DNA of 64,000 bases from Apiotrichum sp. Y4204 (GCA_025531455.1 JAMYHL010000008.1:310001-374000), one strand, 5' to 3'; positions 1-10,740 are shown, counted from the first letter of the stretch. Numbers and translations are program-made. Notes: generated by a model from the sequence alone, not told the origin.

Positions 1-244
1 CCTCCTTCTATTCTCACACTACCAGACTGGACAATGGACGCGCACTTTGTGCTGCGCCCGCGGCGCCATGTCCTTCGCCACGGGAAGGGAAGGCGCACAG
101 CCGTGAGCCGACTCTGCACATGCCTGTTTCCTTGCGTTCATTGCGACGTCAATCTCTCCATCCCCTCTCCAGCCGCTTCCTCGGTATCCACGCCCCGTCC
201 AACGCTTCGCGCCGGCCCCGGAAACGGCCCCGCAAGCTCAAAAA

Positions 245-332
245 GGTCACGACGGGGATCGAACCCGCGATCTCCTGATAAACGCTCACATGAGAATCGT
301 AGTCAGACGCCGTACCATTTGGCCACGCGACC
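245..332 (-). tRNA. tRNA-Arg(ACG) with 17-nt intron
   Basis: On the minus strand a full cloverleaf can be drawn: 7-bp acceptor stem (GGTCGCG with CGTGACC), D arm GCC...GGC, anticodon stem TCTGA/TCAGG, T stem GCGGG/CCCGT with loop TTCGATC. The anticodon loop reads CTACGA then A, giving anticodon ACG (read as ICG). A 17-nt insertion lies at the canonical intron site between positions 37 and 38. The gene is followed by a run of five T, a Pol III terminator. The mature sequence (71 nt) is identical to four other copies in this window at 633, 24224, 24670 and 28302. Confidence 0.92.
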
Positions 333-632
333 GGTATATCGGGTGAAACCGGCGTCGGGCCGCGTCGGCGGCCTCTGGGGCCTCTGTGGTCTCGGCGTCG
401 GACTCGGCGTATCCAGGAGCCTGACGACCCCTGAGGTAGGACGAGCGGATACTGTTGCAGATCCTGGTTCGTCAGGCGGCTGCTTTTGATCCCCGAAACG
501 ACCAGTAAGCTCAAACGAGAACTTCCAGCTTGTCTCCGCGCCTCCGTCATCCTCTAATGTCCGGCGCCCAGACCGATCCGAACGCCGTCCGAGACGCCGC
601 CTCTCGCCAGCAGGGCGCCACTGGGCGAAAAA
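333..632. other. Spacer between two tRNA-Arg genes
   Basis: A 300-base spacer. I see no coding exon, repeat or further tRNA in it beyond the presumed upstream region of the first tRNA gene. Confidence 0.5.
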
Positions 633-715
633 GGTCACGACGGGGATCGAACCCGCGATCTCCTGATAAACGCTCGAAATCGTAGTCAGACGCCGTACCA
701 TTTGGCCACGCGACC
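633..715 (-). tRNA. tRNA-Arg(ACG) with 12-nt intron
   Basis: Second copy of the same minus-strand tRNA, identical in the mature 71 nt, with a 12-nt intron after position 37 (TTTCGAGCGTTT). A short T run follows the 3' end. It lies 300 nt from the first copy in the same orientation, which suggests a local duplication. Confidence 0.92.
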
Positions 716-954
716 GGATGAAAGCACTCTCGGGGGGTCCTCCGGCGTCGGCGCGGGCGAAAGGCGATGGGAAGCGGGAATAGACGAAAGAGGAAGGGTG
801 AGCGAAGATATAAGTGACGGAGGCGGAGAAAAGTCAGTAGATTAGTTGTCAGTTCAGCGATGGGACATGGGATACAGGTACATGGATGCGAGGGGTGATT
901 GATGTTTGCGGCATCTAATGCGATGTGATGTTTGATGACACGACTTTGGAGCGC

Positions 955-1384
955 TTAGAAGTCCTGTCCGTCAGCTAAAGGCTCGTGAATAGCTGGGAGA
1001 AACAATTCCCTGCGGCTTGATCTCCCAGCGCGCCGCAGGACTCACAGTGACGCGCCCGCCGAACTGCCAATCGGCATTGCCGGCGATGAAGGGGTCGCGC
1101 TTCGGCCCGCCGACCTCGCCGGTCTTGGGGTTCGTGTCGCCCTGGAACTCGGGGCTTGCGCCCTTACGGAGATCGGGGTGCTCGAGCTCGGCTGCCGAGA
1201 GCTCCTCGGCGGAGGAGACGGACGGCGCGACTTCGGCGGCCTTGACGAGGCGCTCGAACTCGGCCTGATCCGCGGCGGGGAGGGGTGGCGGTCCCGGGCG
1301 GGAGAAGCTGTCCGACGCGACACGCGCAGAGGTGGCAAGAGTGCGGAGGGGGAAGAAGGCGCGACGGAGGACGGGGACGAGCAT
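955..1384 (-). CDS. SDH8: Succinate dehydrogenase assembly factor 4 (SDHAF4/Sdh8), mitochondrial
   Basis: Predicted 115-residue protein from two exons, 1046-1384 and 955-963. It begins with an Arg/Ala/Ser-rich presequence (MLVPVLRRAFFPLRTLATSA), as expected for mitochondrial import. The C-terminal half has the DUF1674 signature: NPKTGEVGGPK followed by ADWQFGGRVT and a terminal DF. In this family the protein binds the flavinylated Sdh1 subunit and shields it during assembly of complex II. The last two residues DF come from a separate 9-nt exon: reading on past the GTGAGT donor would give an unrelated tail, whereas splicing at the CTGAC branch and ACAG acceptor restores the family's invariant C-terminus. 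It is divergent to the CCS1 gene with a 419-nt shared upstream region. Confidence 0.88.
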
Positions 1385-1803
1385 TGTGAGAACTTGATGA
1401 GTGATGTGGTGGTGGGAACGTTGCTTGAAGCTTGAAGCGAGTTGGATGGTCTTGGGTGGCGAAAGGATGACCGGACTCTAGCGGGGCAGGTGATAAGAAT
1501 GGAAAGAAATAACGTGTACTTTGTTCGACAATTCGGCGTCCCGGAAGTGAAGTCACCGGATGTCCGGGCTCGTCCGACCGAGTAATCAGCGGGGATCGAC
1601 TAGAATGGAAAATGCCGCACATTGCAGCCTGGGTGGAATGGATGACGCGAGGAGATCAAGTCGAGGAGATGGTAATGTGTAAGCAACCTTGACATCCTCC
1701 GTCTTGCCTTGTTATCACCCAACAACGAGCAGAGACAGCACAAGACGCAAAAGACGGCATCGCAGCGACAGACAGCAATCACTCAACTTAGAGCTTTGAC
1801 ACG
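1385..1803. promoter_or_regulatory. Shared upstream region of SDHAF4 and CCS1
   Basis: 419 bases between two divergent start codons. It must carry both promoters and the 5' leaders. I did not recognise a TATA box or named binding site. Confidence 0.5.
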
Positions 1804-2809
1804 ATGGGGCTCGCATCGCATGCTTTCAAGGTTCGTTGGCCAGTTGAAGGCCTCTCCAGTGCAAAACTGACAGACGACAGACGGAGTTCGCGGTCGACAT
1901 GACCTGCCAGAGTGTAAGTGGCTCACAACCAGTGGCGAACGGCGAGTACTCACCCCAGTGTGTCGGCGCGGTGAAGAACGCGCTGAAGGACATTGACGGT
2001 GCGTGGACCCCAACCAGGTTACCCATGCCTTGGACCTTGCGTTGCAGGTGACAAGTGGCGAGGCTAACGGCAGGCATTGACCGGTACGACATTGAGCTGG
2101 AGAACAAGCGCGTAGTGATCACCGGGAAGAGTGCGTATAGTCATACCTCCCCTCCCCCTCTCTGTCAATCTCACCACTAATCGCAGCTCCTCCGTCCCGA
2201 CTCCTGGCCGCGCTCAAATCCACGGAGCGGCAGGTACTGGTGCGCGGCGCGTCCGCGGCCGACACTTCCGTCCCCTCCGAGGCCGCCGTTTCTGTTATCG
2301 AGTCGCCACTCCCGCTCTCCCTCCCCGATGAGAAGCCGCTTAAGTCTCTGCCTGGGATGAACGAGGAGGAGCACACACAGAAAGTGTTTGGCATCGCGCG
2401 TTTCCTCCAGATCGCCCCCGAGAGCGTCTTTGTCGACCTTACCGTCCGCCTTCCGCCCGCGAGCCGCTCCCCGTTCAGCATCTACGTATCCTCGAGCGGT
2501 AACCTCGTCAACCCCCCGGCTACGACTGGGCGCCAGTTCGTGCCCCTCGGCACGGTCACGCCCGACAAGGACGGGTACGCGGACCTATTCAAGGAGGTGG
2601 ATGGCAAGCTGTGGGAGTGGATTGGTCGGGCGTGTGTCGTCAATGAGGAGAAGAATGACAAGGAAGGTAAGGGCGCGCCAGGGAGTATCTTTGCGGGCAT
2701 CGTCGCGCGCTCCGCTGGAGCCTGGGGCAACGATAAGACAATCTGTGCGTGCTCCGGCCGCACGATGTGGGAGGAGGGACGTGAGATGCAGGCCAAGGGC
2801 ATGCTTTAG
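1804..2809 (+). CDS. CCS1: Copper chaperone for superoxide dismutase (CCS/Lys7)
   Basis: Five exons (1804-1830, 1881-1913, 1959-1998, 2074-2130, 2187-2809) give 259 residues in continuous phase. The N-terminal heavy-metal-associated domain carries the copper site MTCQSC (Cys18, Cys21). The central part is the SOD-like domain of the family. The C-terminus has the CAC motif (Cys239, Cys241) in the context AGAWGNDK...CACSGRTMWEE, typical of CCS domain 3, which forms the disulfide with Cu/Zn superoxide dismutase. The protein loads copper onto Sod1 in the cytosol and mitochondrial intermembrane space. The start is the first ATG upstream of the metal-binding exon. Convergent with MDM10; the stops are 111 nt apart. 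Confidence 0.93.
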
Positions 2810-2920
2810 TCAGTACCCTCCATTGAGGAAAGTATAGATGTCACGGGTAATAGATGCATGGCGATGTCGAGCGTGTGGATACCGTAGTAAATGCTTTGGG
2901 ATACCGCATAATCTAACCCC

Positions 2921-4681
2921 CTATGAGTAGTACTGCACCTCCAGCCCCACACTGCGGATCGCCTTCCCGCTGCTCCCGCTGTTGCCGCTGAGAATGTCCG
3001 AGATGAGGCCAACAGAGACAAGACATTTCCGAATCCGCGACTCGTACAGCAGCGCAAGGGACCAGTTGTCTGAGATACGCGCTTTCAGCACACCGTCTCG
3101 CTCTCCCTCAGCGTCGGGGCGGAGCATGTCACGGGCGAGGGAGCGCACGCTGTCCTTCCGCTCCTCATTCTCGAGCTCCATCTCTGGCTCCGGCTCACGG
3201 AGTACGCCACCAAGCCGCTTCCGCTTCTCGGCGATGAGCTGGTCCGCCGGCGTCATTTCCACCACGGGGCCGACGCGTCCAATCCGCCGTCCGATCCACC
3301 ACTCGCCGCCGAACGCGAAATCGCTCTCGTACGAATAGACGTTTACGCCAAATCGCGTCGCGAGGGAGAGGGTCGGAGAGACCTGTGCGGCGTACGCCGT
3401 GGAGAGAAAGCCGATGAGTGGGTTGTAGAGGACTGTGATTGTTGTAGGTGGACTGGGTGGTGGCGCATTGGGGTTGGTCGATGCCGGAAGGGTGGTGAAC
3501 CTCACACCTGTGGACACTGGCGGTGAGCCAAGAAACATGACGGCAGGATCAACTCACGACCAAGACTCTTCTGCTTGATAGAGAAGAACACCTCCCCGCC
3601 AGCAGAAAACCGCCCTCTCAACCCGCCGTCCGTCATCTCCTCTTCCTCCGAACCTGCCTTCTTCCTTCCCTCATCGCCATTCGGCTCGGGCTGCCACCCA
3701 AAGTTGTACAGCCCACGGAGGCCGAACATCCCATCAGAAGCAGAGTACGTGTATTCTCCCGAGTATCGTCCCGTGTCGTGCTGGAGGGAAATGAGCAGGT
3801 TGCCCGGTGGTTGTGCGGGCGAGCCCGAAGTCGGCGAGTCGCTCTGCTGCCGTTGCGGCGCGAGACGCGTGCGCGGCTGGTTCACAAACGCTATTTGCGC
3901 CTGGAGCGTCGGCGCAAGCCGCGCAGCCGCCAGTCCGCTCAAGTGCATCGTTGGCAGGTGAAGGCGCGAGTAGAGTAGATAGTCGCGCCCCTCGATGCGC
4001 CGGCCTCCGAGCCACAGCTCTGGCTTGCCCACCGGTCGTGTCGGAGGTGCATATACCCTGAAGCGCTCCACGACGTCTCGGAACGGCATCGAGTGTGAAG
4101 GTCCAATCTAAGGGTTAGTAAACACAGCGGTTGAGAGACTAATCCCAGTAAGGTGCACGGCCTGATCCCTGGGGCCTCTCCTCACCCACTCACCCCGTGT
4201 AACGGCTCGCTCGCGGTGAAATACGACATGCTCCCATTGAGCTGAGGGAGCGCGTCGAGCGCATAGCTCGTGAAGAAGATCGGTGTCGGCGCATTTGCGA
4301 GCTGGAGGATGAGCGAGTCGGGGATGGGAAAGTCGCTATGGTGTTAGCTGTGTGGAGAAAGGCTGGGTGAAGATGAGCAGGAGGCGGGTCAAGCACAGGA
4401 GGAACACGACGTGTGAGGATGAGTCTCTCGTGCGGGTGATGCCATGGTGTAGCTCGAGTCGGTGCCCCCAACAGCCTCATGAGCAACCAGCAGTCGTACG
4501 GCTCCCGCCCACGGGTCTCAGCTCAAACGTACAGCAGTGCTGACCGTTAGCATCCACACATGCACATCTAAAACCCGGACGTACATGCACTCCCGCGGGT
4601 AATGTTCGAGTAGAGATTATCCTCGTTCCATCCGATCGCCTCGTAGTATCGCCGCAGGAGGATGGTCGAGAACGGCAGCAT
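2921..4681 (-). CDS. MDM10: Mitochondrial outer-membrane beta-barrel Mdm10 (ERMES and SAM complexes)
   Basis: Five exons (4585-4681, 4533-4539, 4194-4335, 3558-4107, 2921-3507) give 460 residues. The N-terminus has the Mdm10 signature [18 protein letters not shown] and then [17 protein letters not shown] follows, and the last exon ends in a beta-barrel-like stretch VGLEVQYYS. Mdm10 tethers endoplasmic reticulum and mitochondria (ERMES) and helps assemble outer-membrane beta-barrel proteins. Exon 2 is only 7 nt. It is needed because no direct joining of exon 1 to exon 3 keeps phase with a good donor, and it restores the residues between NITR and LDF expected from the family. Both flanking introns have GTACGT donors and CTAAC branch sites. 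Confidence 0.9.
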
Positions 4682-5128
4682 GGTGGTGAATGGGTGGTGG
4701 TGAGGAATGGGTGGACAGACAACCAACAACTCGTCATCCCTGCCGAAGGAATTTTGGCAGCGCCCAGCCCCCCCGCCCACCATGTCCATCGGTGTGTCCG
4801 TCAAGCCCGCTCTTATGCATGCATGCCGAGCTTAACCCCAGCGATCGCGAGCACCGGGCCAGACCCGGCGCGTCATTCACGATGCATGCACACAGGGTGG
4901 GGTGCTTGGTTATTCCCCCATCCGTACACATTTGTTAGGTCATGTCCGGCGTCCGGACCGGCCTTCCGCGGTAATTGCAGGCACTCGGCCACTGGAATCC
5001 CCAAGCCGCAGCAAAAGATGTCCGGTCCGCGCCAGCCATATCCAGCCATAAAGATCACAAGATCTTGAGCACCTGTGAACATCTCTGTTGTCTTTATTCT
5101 CTGCACGATCTGCACCGCCGACTCGCAC
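4682..5128. promoter_or_regulatory. Shared upstream region of MDM10 and gluconokinase
   Basis: 447 bases between divergent starts. It holds three ATGCAT words (near 4815-4823 and 4882) but I can assign no known factor to them. No coding exon seen. Confidence 0.45.
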
Positions 5129-5979
5129 ATGATGGACTACACCGCCGCGAAACCGCTCCTCATCGTAGTCATGGTGGGTCCAGGTGGATTGAACTTGGCT
5201 GACGGCAGGGTCCCGCTTCCTGGTATGTCGCTGAGTCCCCCCGAGAGCATTTGCTTCTCCAGTCGTTGGCATCCTCACGGGATGGGGGAGGTAATCACTG
5301 CTCACTCTGCTGAGGTCCAACGCCATCATCTCCACCGCGTCTATTGATCGTGCTGACGGTCAAGCGGAAAATCCACGGTCGGCGCGCAGCTCGCCTCGGA
5401 CCTCGGCATCCCCTTCATCGACGGTGACGCGCTGCACCCGGCCGCAAACGTTGCGAAGATGAGCGCAGGCACGCCGCTGACGGACGCCGACCGGCTGCCG
5501 TGGCTGCAGATCATCCGCGCAACGGGCGAGCGCGTGTGTCGGGAACAGTTTGATGCAGGCAACGAGCTCGGTGGCCTAGAGCGTCCAGCAGTCGTCATTG
5601 CTAGCAGTGCGCTCAAGAAGTACTACCGGGATATTCTGCGGGGTGATGTCGAAGTGCAAAACACGGAGCCGGTGAGTGTAGAGAGAACCAGAGATCACAG
5701 CAACGTCCTCGAATTTCATCCTGACGGCAGCCAAAAATGCGCACGCTCTTCGTGTACTGCAAGGGCACGCCCGAGCTGCTGGCACAACGCATCGCGGCGC
5801 GTAAGAACCACTTCATGAAGCCGGCAATGCTGGCGTCCCAGCTCGCCGCATTGGAAGACCCAACACACGAGCCTGGTGTGGTGGCCGTCGACATCGCTGC
5901 GTCGCCTGTAGAAGTCTCCCGCGCAGCGCTCGAGGGCACGCGGCGCGTCGTGGCAGAGATGGATGTCCGGGGGGAGTAG
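5129..5979 (+). CDS. Gluconokinase
   Basis: Four exons (5129-5173, 5209-5222, 5365-5671, 5731-5979) give 204 residues, close to the usual length of the family. The P-loop GPASCGKST is at residues 16-24, followed by LGIPFIDGDALHP, LPWLQ and SSALKKYYRD, and near the C-terminus the HEPGVVAVDI strand: the gluconokinase (GntK/IdnK) pattern. The enzyme phosphorylates gluconate to 6-phosphogluconate in the cytosol and feeds the pentose phosphate pathway. Exon 2 is 14 nt and encodes the middle of the P-loop; the first intron is only 35 nt. Two ATGs are adjacent (5129 and 5132), so the start could be one residue shorter. Confidence 0.92.
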
Positions 5980-6225
5980 AGCCGTACCCGCAGCAGAGGG
6001 TCTTGGGATGTGTTGTAGGCATGCATCTGCCGTTGTCGTTGCCCGATCGCCCGACTCTACGGTCTCGCAGGGCGGAACGGATCGTCCCGGCTTTTGCCGG
6101 CATGAGCCGGTCCACCAGGGATTGTCGCGTGCATCACTGACACATGGCGAAAGTTGACCTTCGTCACCGTCCAACAGGTTCGGTCAATCTCGCCATTCTC
6201 CATCGTCACATTCCACATCATCACC

Positions 6226-7808
6226 ATGGCACCCGGCACCGTCGCGGTCGTGGGCGGAGGCCTCGCGGGACTGACAGCGGCGTATCGGCTGTGTGCGGCC
6301 GGCGTGCGCGTGCACCTCCTCGAAGCAGGGCAAACCCCGGGCGGATGGGTGTCGACATCGCGGCACGGCGTCGCGTTCGACCGGCACGGGCGCGTCGAGG
6401 GCGAGGTCGTGCTCGAGGCCGGACCGAGAAGTATTCGCCCGAAAGGGCCCAGTGCTCCAGCAATGCTCCAGCTCGTAAGTGAGCCAAAGAATGTTCTGAC
6501 ATTAGATCTCGGACGTGGGTCTTGCGCAGGACATCCTCCCCATTCCGTCGACACACCCTGCCGCGCGGAATCGTTATCTCCTGAACACGTCGACAAACGC
6601 CCTCGAGCGCGTGGGGATATCTCTTACGGGGATGCCGGCGGGCGTGCGTGCGCTGATAGCCGGCGCGGTTATCGAGCCCCTCCGCCCGCGGAGTAAGGGC
6701 GGAGACGAGAGTGTCGCGTCGTTCTTCGCCCGCCGGTTTGGTCCCAAGGCCGCGGGCGTTGCGTCCGCGTTCGTGCATGGTATCTACGCCGCGGACCCGA
6801 ATGCGCTCAGCGTGCGGAGCGCTTTTGGTATTCTCCCTGCTGCCGAGGAGAAGTGGGGGAGCGTTGTTTTGGGCATGCTCTTCGGCGCACGGAGTAAGGC
6901 AGAACAGGCGGAGGAACAGCGCGCATGGGAGGCTATTGGGCCGCTTGGAAAGGAGAGGGAGGCGTGGAGCATGTATGCCCTCCGCGAGGGGATGCAGAGC
7001 CTCACGGACCGCCTCGAGGCGCGGATACGTGCGGCTGGAGGGGAGGTGCGCCTCGGCGCTACAGTGGACGCGATAGAGAGAAGTGCGGAGGGTATGAGGG
7101 TGAGTTGTAGCCCCCCAGGTCACCTACAACACTGCTGACACCCAGATTTCCATCCCATCATCAACACTCACGGTAGACCACGTCGTCGCGGCCCTCCCCC
7201 CGCGCCGTTTGCACGCTCTCCTCTCCAGCCCGCCACCCCACCTGCTCGCAAACAAGGGCACGACCGTCGGAGTCGTCAACGTCGTGTACCCGCTTCCCCC
7301 GTCAGAGATCCACCCAGAGGGATTCGGCTACCTCATCCCTCACGTCGCAGGCGACAGCAACCCCGAGGGCGCGCTCGGCGTCGTCTTCGACTCGACCGCC
7401 CTCCCCGGCATGGACGGCGGGCTCGAGGGGAGCGTGACCAAGCTGACGGTCATGCTTGGCGGCCCGCACTGGGGCTCTTACACCTCTACCTCTCCGCCCA
7501 ACGATGTGGGACTGAAGGCCGCCGCGCTCACGCACCTCAATCGCGTGTTCCCCCACCTCGCGGCCGTCGAGCCCCTCGTCATCGCATCGCACCTCAATCG
7601 CGACTGCATCCCAACATACGCGCCCGGACACGGCGATCGCATGGCCGAGACGCATGCTGCGCTCCAGAACTCGGGGGTTTCCGTCGTCGGCGCGGGGTAT
7701 GCGGGCGTGAGCGTGAATGATTGCGTGTACAATGCGGACAAAGTCGCGAGCGCACTGGTGAGGGGAGAGGCGGTTACGGGTCTCGAGTCGTTCAGCGGGA
7801 AGAAGTAG
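6226..7808 (+). CDS. HEM14: Protoporphyrinogen oxidase (haem biosynthesis)
   Basis: Three exons (6226-6474, 6506-7099, 7146-7808) give 501 residues. An FAD-binding Rossmann motif VVGGGLAGL lies at residues 8-16, followed by the acidic E of LLEAG and PGGW. The middle contains FVHGIYAADPNALSVRSAF, a hallmark of protoporphyrinogen oxidases, and the C-terminal FAD segment reads VVGAGYAGVSVNDC. The enzyme oxidises protoporphyrinogen IX to protoporphyrin IX at the mitochondrial inner membrane. The ATG at 6226 sits in a good context (CACCATGG); the frame is open upstream but has no earlier ATG. No classical presequence is present, as is common in this family. An ATGCAT palindrome lies 15 nt after the stop. 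Confidence 0.93.
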
Positions 7809-8084
7809 CATTGTGATATAGGCATGCATGGCACCATCTCATTGATCACCACGCATCGCTGTATGCATGGTGCTCGCCACCACGACCGCCGTGCTCGCTG
7901 TTGGTCCTCTGCCCAATCGGACGGAGACGGAATCAAATCCACGTGGCTCGCCGGACATCGGAGATGGTCTTCAGCTCCCCCCAATGTCGTCTTGCGTACC
8001 CGCGTACCTGCGTCCCGCGAGCATGACCTCGAATCTCGGCTGTCTGTTCCGCAAACAACACCACCCACCACTCACAAAACGACA

Positions 8085-8995
8085 ATGGGCGCCTCCCAGT
8101 CTTCGCAGAAGGAGCACGTCGTGACGCCCCCGCAGGAGGGCACCTCGGTGGACGTGAGTAAAGCGAGGCGGCACGCGAGGGCAGCCAGGCATTGCCATCC
8201 GACCTCGGCCCGTTCTCTATGTTAAACTGACGCCAGTTCTCCCCGTCCCTCATTTCACGGCTCATGACGCCCTCGACGCCCTCGGGAGAGGCAAGCACGG
8301 ACGAGCTGGTGCGCCGGCGCCTGGCGCAGGAGTCGGCCGCGATCCGGGCAAAGGAGGCGGAGATCCTGTCGTCGATTTCGGCCGCGCTCGAAAAGGAGAA
8401 CATTGACAAGGACGCGGGACTTAGCTCGGAGGTGCTCGGACGCGATATCGACGAGGTGCGCGAAAAGGTCGAGCGCATGGCGCTCGACAAGAAGAACCGC
8501 GAGACGGCCGCGCTCGCCCGGGCCAAGGAGGGCGTCATCGCTTGTTACCGGTGAGTATGAGTAGGGGGAGGGGGTGTGCTGCGGCGTGTGTTGCGCACTG
8601 TGTTGCCTCGTCAAGCTGTGGCTGTAGCGGCAGCAACGCTTGCTGCTGGCAGAGCGCGTCATTGCTGCTCTGTTGGCCAAGCGCACAGCGGGTGGTTGAT
8701 GGGCGAAGCCTTAAAGTCTATCTCCAGTCAGCGCTGTCTCTCAGCGTGCGTCGTAAACAGAAGGCAGATGGCATGGCCGTGTACCCCGGGATCCATCAGG
8801 CGTCTTCAGCATCTTCAGTGTGCAGCACACACATTAAACACATGTTATCACCCAGCCTCATTCCTCTTCTCCCCACGCCCACCCGCTAATGGCAGCACGA
8901 ACCAGGACCGCCCGCTCGACTGCTGGCGCGAGGTTGAGGCGTTCAAGGCCGAGGTGTCCAAGCTCGAGCAGGCGTTTGTCAAGTCCCTGCAGTAG
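8085..8995 (+). CDS. MIC19: MICOS complex subunit Mic19
   Basis: Three exons (8085-8153, 8237-8550, 8896-8995) give 160 residues. The N-terminus MGASQSSQ is a good N-myristoylation signal. The middle is a charged helical segment rich in Glu, Arg and Ala (about residues 45-115). The C-terminus reads ACYRTNQDRPLDCWREVE, with Cys126 and Cys137 in a CX10C arrangement followed by an amphipathic helix, as in fungal Mic19. The protein is part of the MICOS complex that shapes crista junctions on the intermembrane-space side of the inner membrane. The second intron is long (345 nt) for this window; I found no snoRNA in it. Confidence 0.86.
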
Positions 8996-9548
8996 ATCGT
9001 AAGATGGTGGGATGCATCAATAGCAAGATTGGTGGGACCGGTCGGGAGGAGGGATAGGAGCGGGTGGGTGAGGTGCAAGCCGAGCTGGGCGCCGTCACCG
9101 AGGCTGGAAGAACACTCATCATGACGAGCTTCATTGACCGTACCTTTGCGCCTCTTGCAACCCCGCCTATGATCAAACTGACCTACGCCCCGAAAGTGGT
9201 GACTAACTCTTCCTCCGACACCCTCTCAGCCGACAGTATCGGGTACCGTACACGATACATGCAATCTATGTAGTATACAGTATGATGTCTAGACCAGCGG
9301 GCTGGCGATGAGGGAATGAGGGGGATGATGAGGGAATGAGGGGGATGTGCATGGAGACGGCGGTGAGGATGAAGAATGGGCAATGCGGGATGGGGGAGGT
9401 AGCGAGGTAAGGAGGTCGAGACGAATCTTCGATCGACGTATGGAGCGTCGATAGCCCAAGTCCGGGAGTGATAATGATTTGATAGGACGAATAGTCGCAA
9501 TTAAGGGGAAGAGTCGGAGGCACGAGTGAGAACGGGTCCGCCCGCCCC
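8996..9548. other. Convergent intergenic region of MIC19 and the ChaC gene
   Basis: 553 bases holding the two 3' untranslated regions. It contains an ATGCAT word at 9012 and a perfect 20-bp tandem duplication at 9307-9346. No coding exon recognised. Confidence 0.5.
9307..9346. repeat. Two perfect tandem copies of a 20-bp unit
   Basis: Unit gatgagggaatgagggggat occurs at 9307-9326 and again at 9327-9346 without a mismatch. It is purine-rich on the plus strand and lies in the 3' region of the ChaC gene. Confidence 0.9.
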
Positions 9549-10277
9549 TTAGATGAGGGCGAGCGGCTTGATCCCAATAACAGGCGAGACACACATGCCC
9601 TGCTCGACGAGTTCGCGCACGCCCTCCGCCAGCGTCTGGATATGCTCGTCCTCGAGGCCCATCTCCTTGAGGTGTGCCGCGAGATTGAGCACATACTCGG
9701 CATTCCGACCGCTCTCGCCGCGCGCAAAGGCGATCTGGCGCACGATCGCGGGCAGCGGCGCAGGACCGAGATAGTACTCATTTGTCGGTGCCGCAATGTA
9801 CGTTATCGCGCGTATCCTCTGCACAGGGGGGTTGGCGGCCTTCATCTCGCCGAGGACCAGCCTGTTATCGTCGTCAAAGCCCCGTACGCCCGTCGAGCGC
9901 AGCACGGCTTCCGGCGCGACAGTGAACTCCACGTCGAGGCGGACGTAACCCCCGCGCTCGCGGTGGTCAAGATACGCCATGACTTCGACTTCGCGGCCGG
10001 GAGGGAGGCGGTACGCGACGCCCCAGCACTTGTCGCCTGCGGCGGGGACGAGCGTGCACACGCGCCCGAGGGCGGCGGGCGTCCCCCGGTGGTCGGGGGA
10101 TCCCTGCCAGAAGCGCCGGGTGTGGTCCTCGACCCAGCCGACGGCCTTGGACGAGTGCGGAAAGTCCGGGCGCCAGATTATCGAGCCGTAGCCGAATATC
10201 CAGGTGGGGATGGGTTCAGCTTCGCCAGCCGGGGGGGTGAGGGGCGCGGTGAGGGGGCAGGAGGAGGCGTCGGGCAT
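9549..10277 (-). CDS. Glutathione-specific gamma-glutamylcyclotransferase (ChaC family)
   Basis: A single open frame of 242 residues without an intron. It shows the family's substrate loop FGYGSIIWRPDF near residue 28, then RRFWQGSPDHRGTP and the catalytic glutamate in LDHRERGGY, and a C-terminal helix YVLNLAAHLKEMG. ChaC enzymes cleave cytosolic glutathione to 5-oxoproline and Cys-Gly and are often induced by sulfur limitation or stress. The start ATG at 10277 is the first in frame and gives a short Pro/Ala-rich lead of about 25 residues before the domain. Confidence 0.93.
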   Translation of the reverse strand: MPDASSCPLTAPLTPPAGEAEPIPTWIFGYGSIIWRPDFPHSSKAVGWVEDHTRRFWQGSPDHRGTPAALGRVCTLVPAAGDKCWGVAYRLPPGREVEVMAYLDHRERGGYVRLDVEFTVAPEAVLRSTGVRGFDDDNRLVLGEMKAANPPVQRIRAITYIAAPTNEYYLGPAPLPAIVRQIAFARGESGRNAEYVLNLAAHLKEMGLEDEHIQTLAEGVRELVEQGMCVSPVIGIKPLALI

Positions 10278-10740
10278 TGTGGGGATGGGTGCTCAATAGG
10301 TGATTGTGTGATAGGAAGAGAGGCAGTTTGAGAGAAATATAGAATGTCAAGAGAGATAACAACAATTGCGATTACAAAGGCCGTTGACCATGTCGGAGGT
10401 GATGACAAACGACGTTTCAACAATCTCTGGCCTTGTGTTGCTTTGAGACTACGTGCCTCGTCCCCCCAACCAACTGGATGGTGGCGATAAAAAGGGCATC
10501 GGGGAATAGTCGGACTATCTTCAGAAATCTGCAAGAACCCTCCAGGCTATGGCGCCGACTGGTCTGTCATGCATGCCAACCGAAGCGCTCCACGCCGCTG
10601 CTTCTGTATGTTGTGCCGCAGAAATGGCAATGCGTAATGCGAGTCCATACATAGTGATGAGCACCAAGAACGCAACAGCAGCTCGCTCCGATGATGCTCC
10701 ACCTGCCCAATACATCCCCCCCGGAATCCCTCCTGGCCAA
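10278..10740. other. Region between ChaC gene and RRP41
   Basis: 463 bases that serve as upstream region of the minus-strand ChaC gene and 3' region of RRP41. An ATGCAT word lies at 10569, 166 nt beyond the RRP41 stop. No other feature seen. Confidence 0.45.

Noticed and set aside
4194..4681. MDM10 exon 1 joined directly to exon 3 through a GTCCGG donor
   Set aside because: It keeps phase but uses a poor donor and gives ACTDF instead of the expected SLLDF; the model with the 7-nt exon has good signals on both sides.
6221..7123. 300-residue minus-strand frame across HEM14
   Set aside because: Overlaps exons of a clear protoporphyrinogen oxidase on the plus strand and has no recognisable domain.
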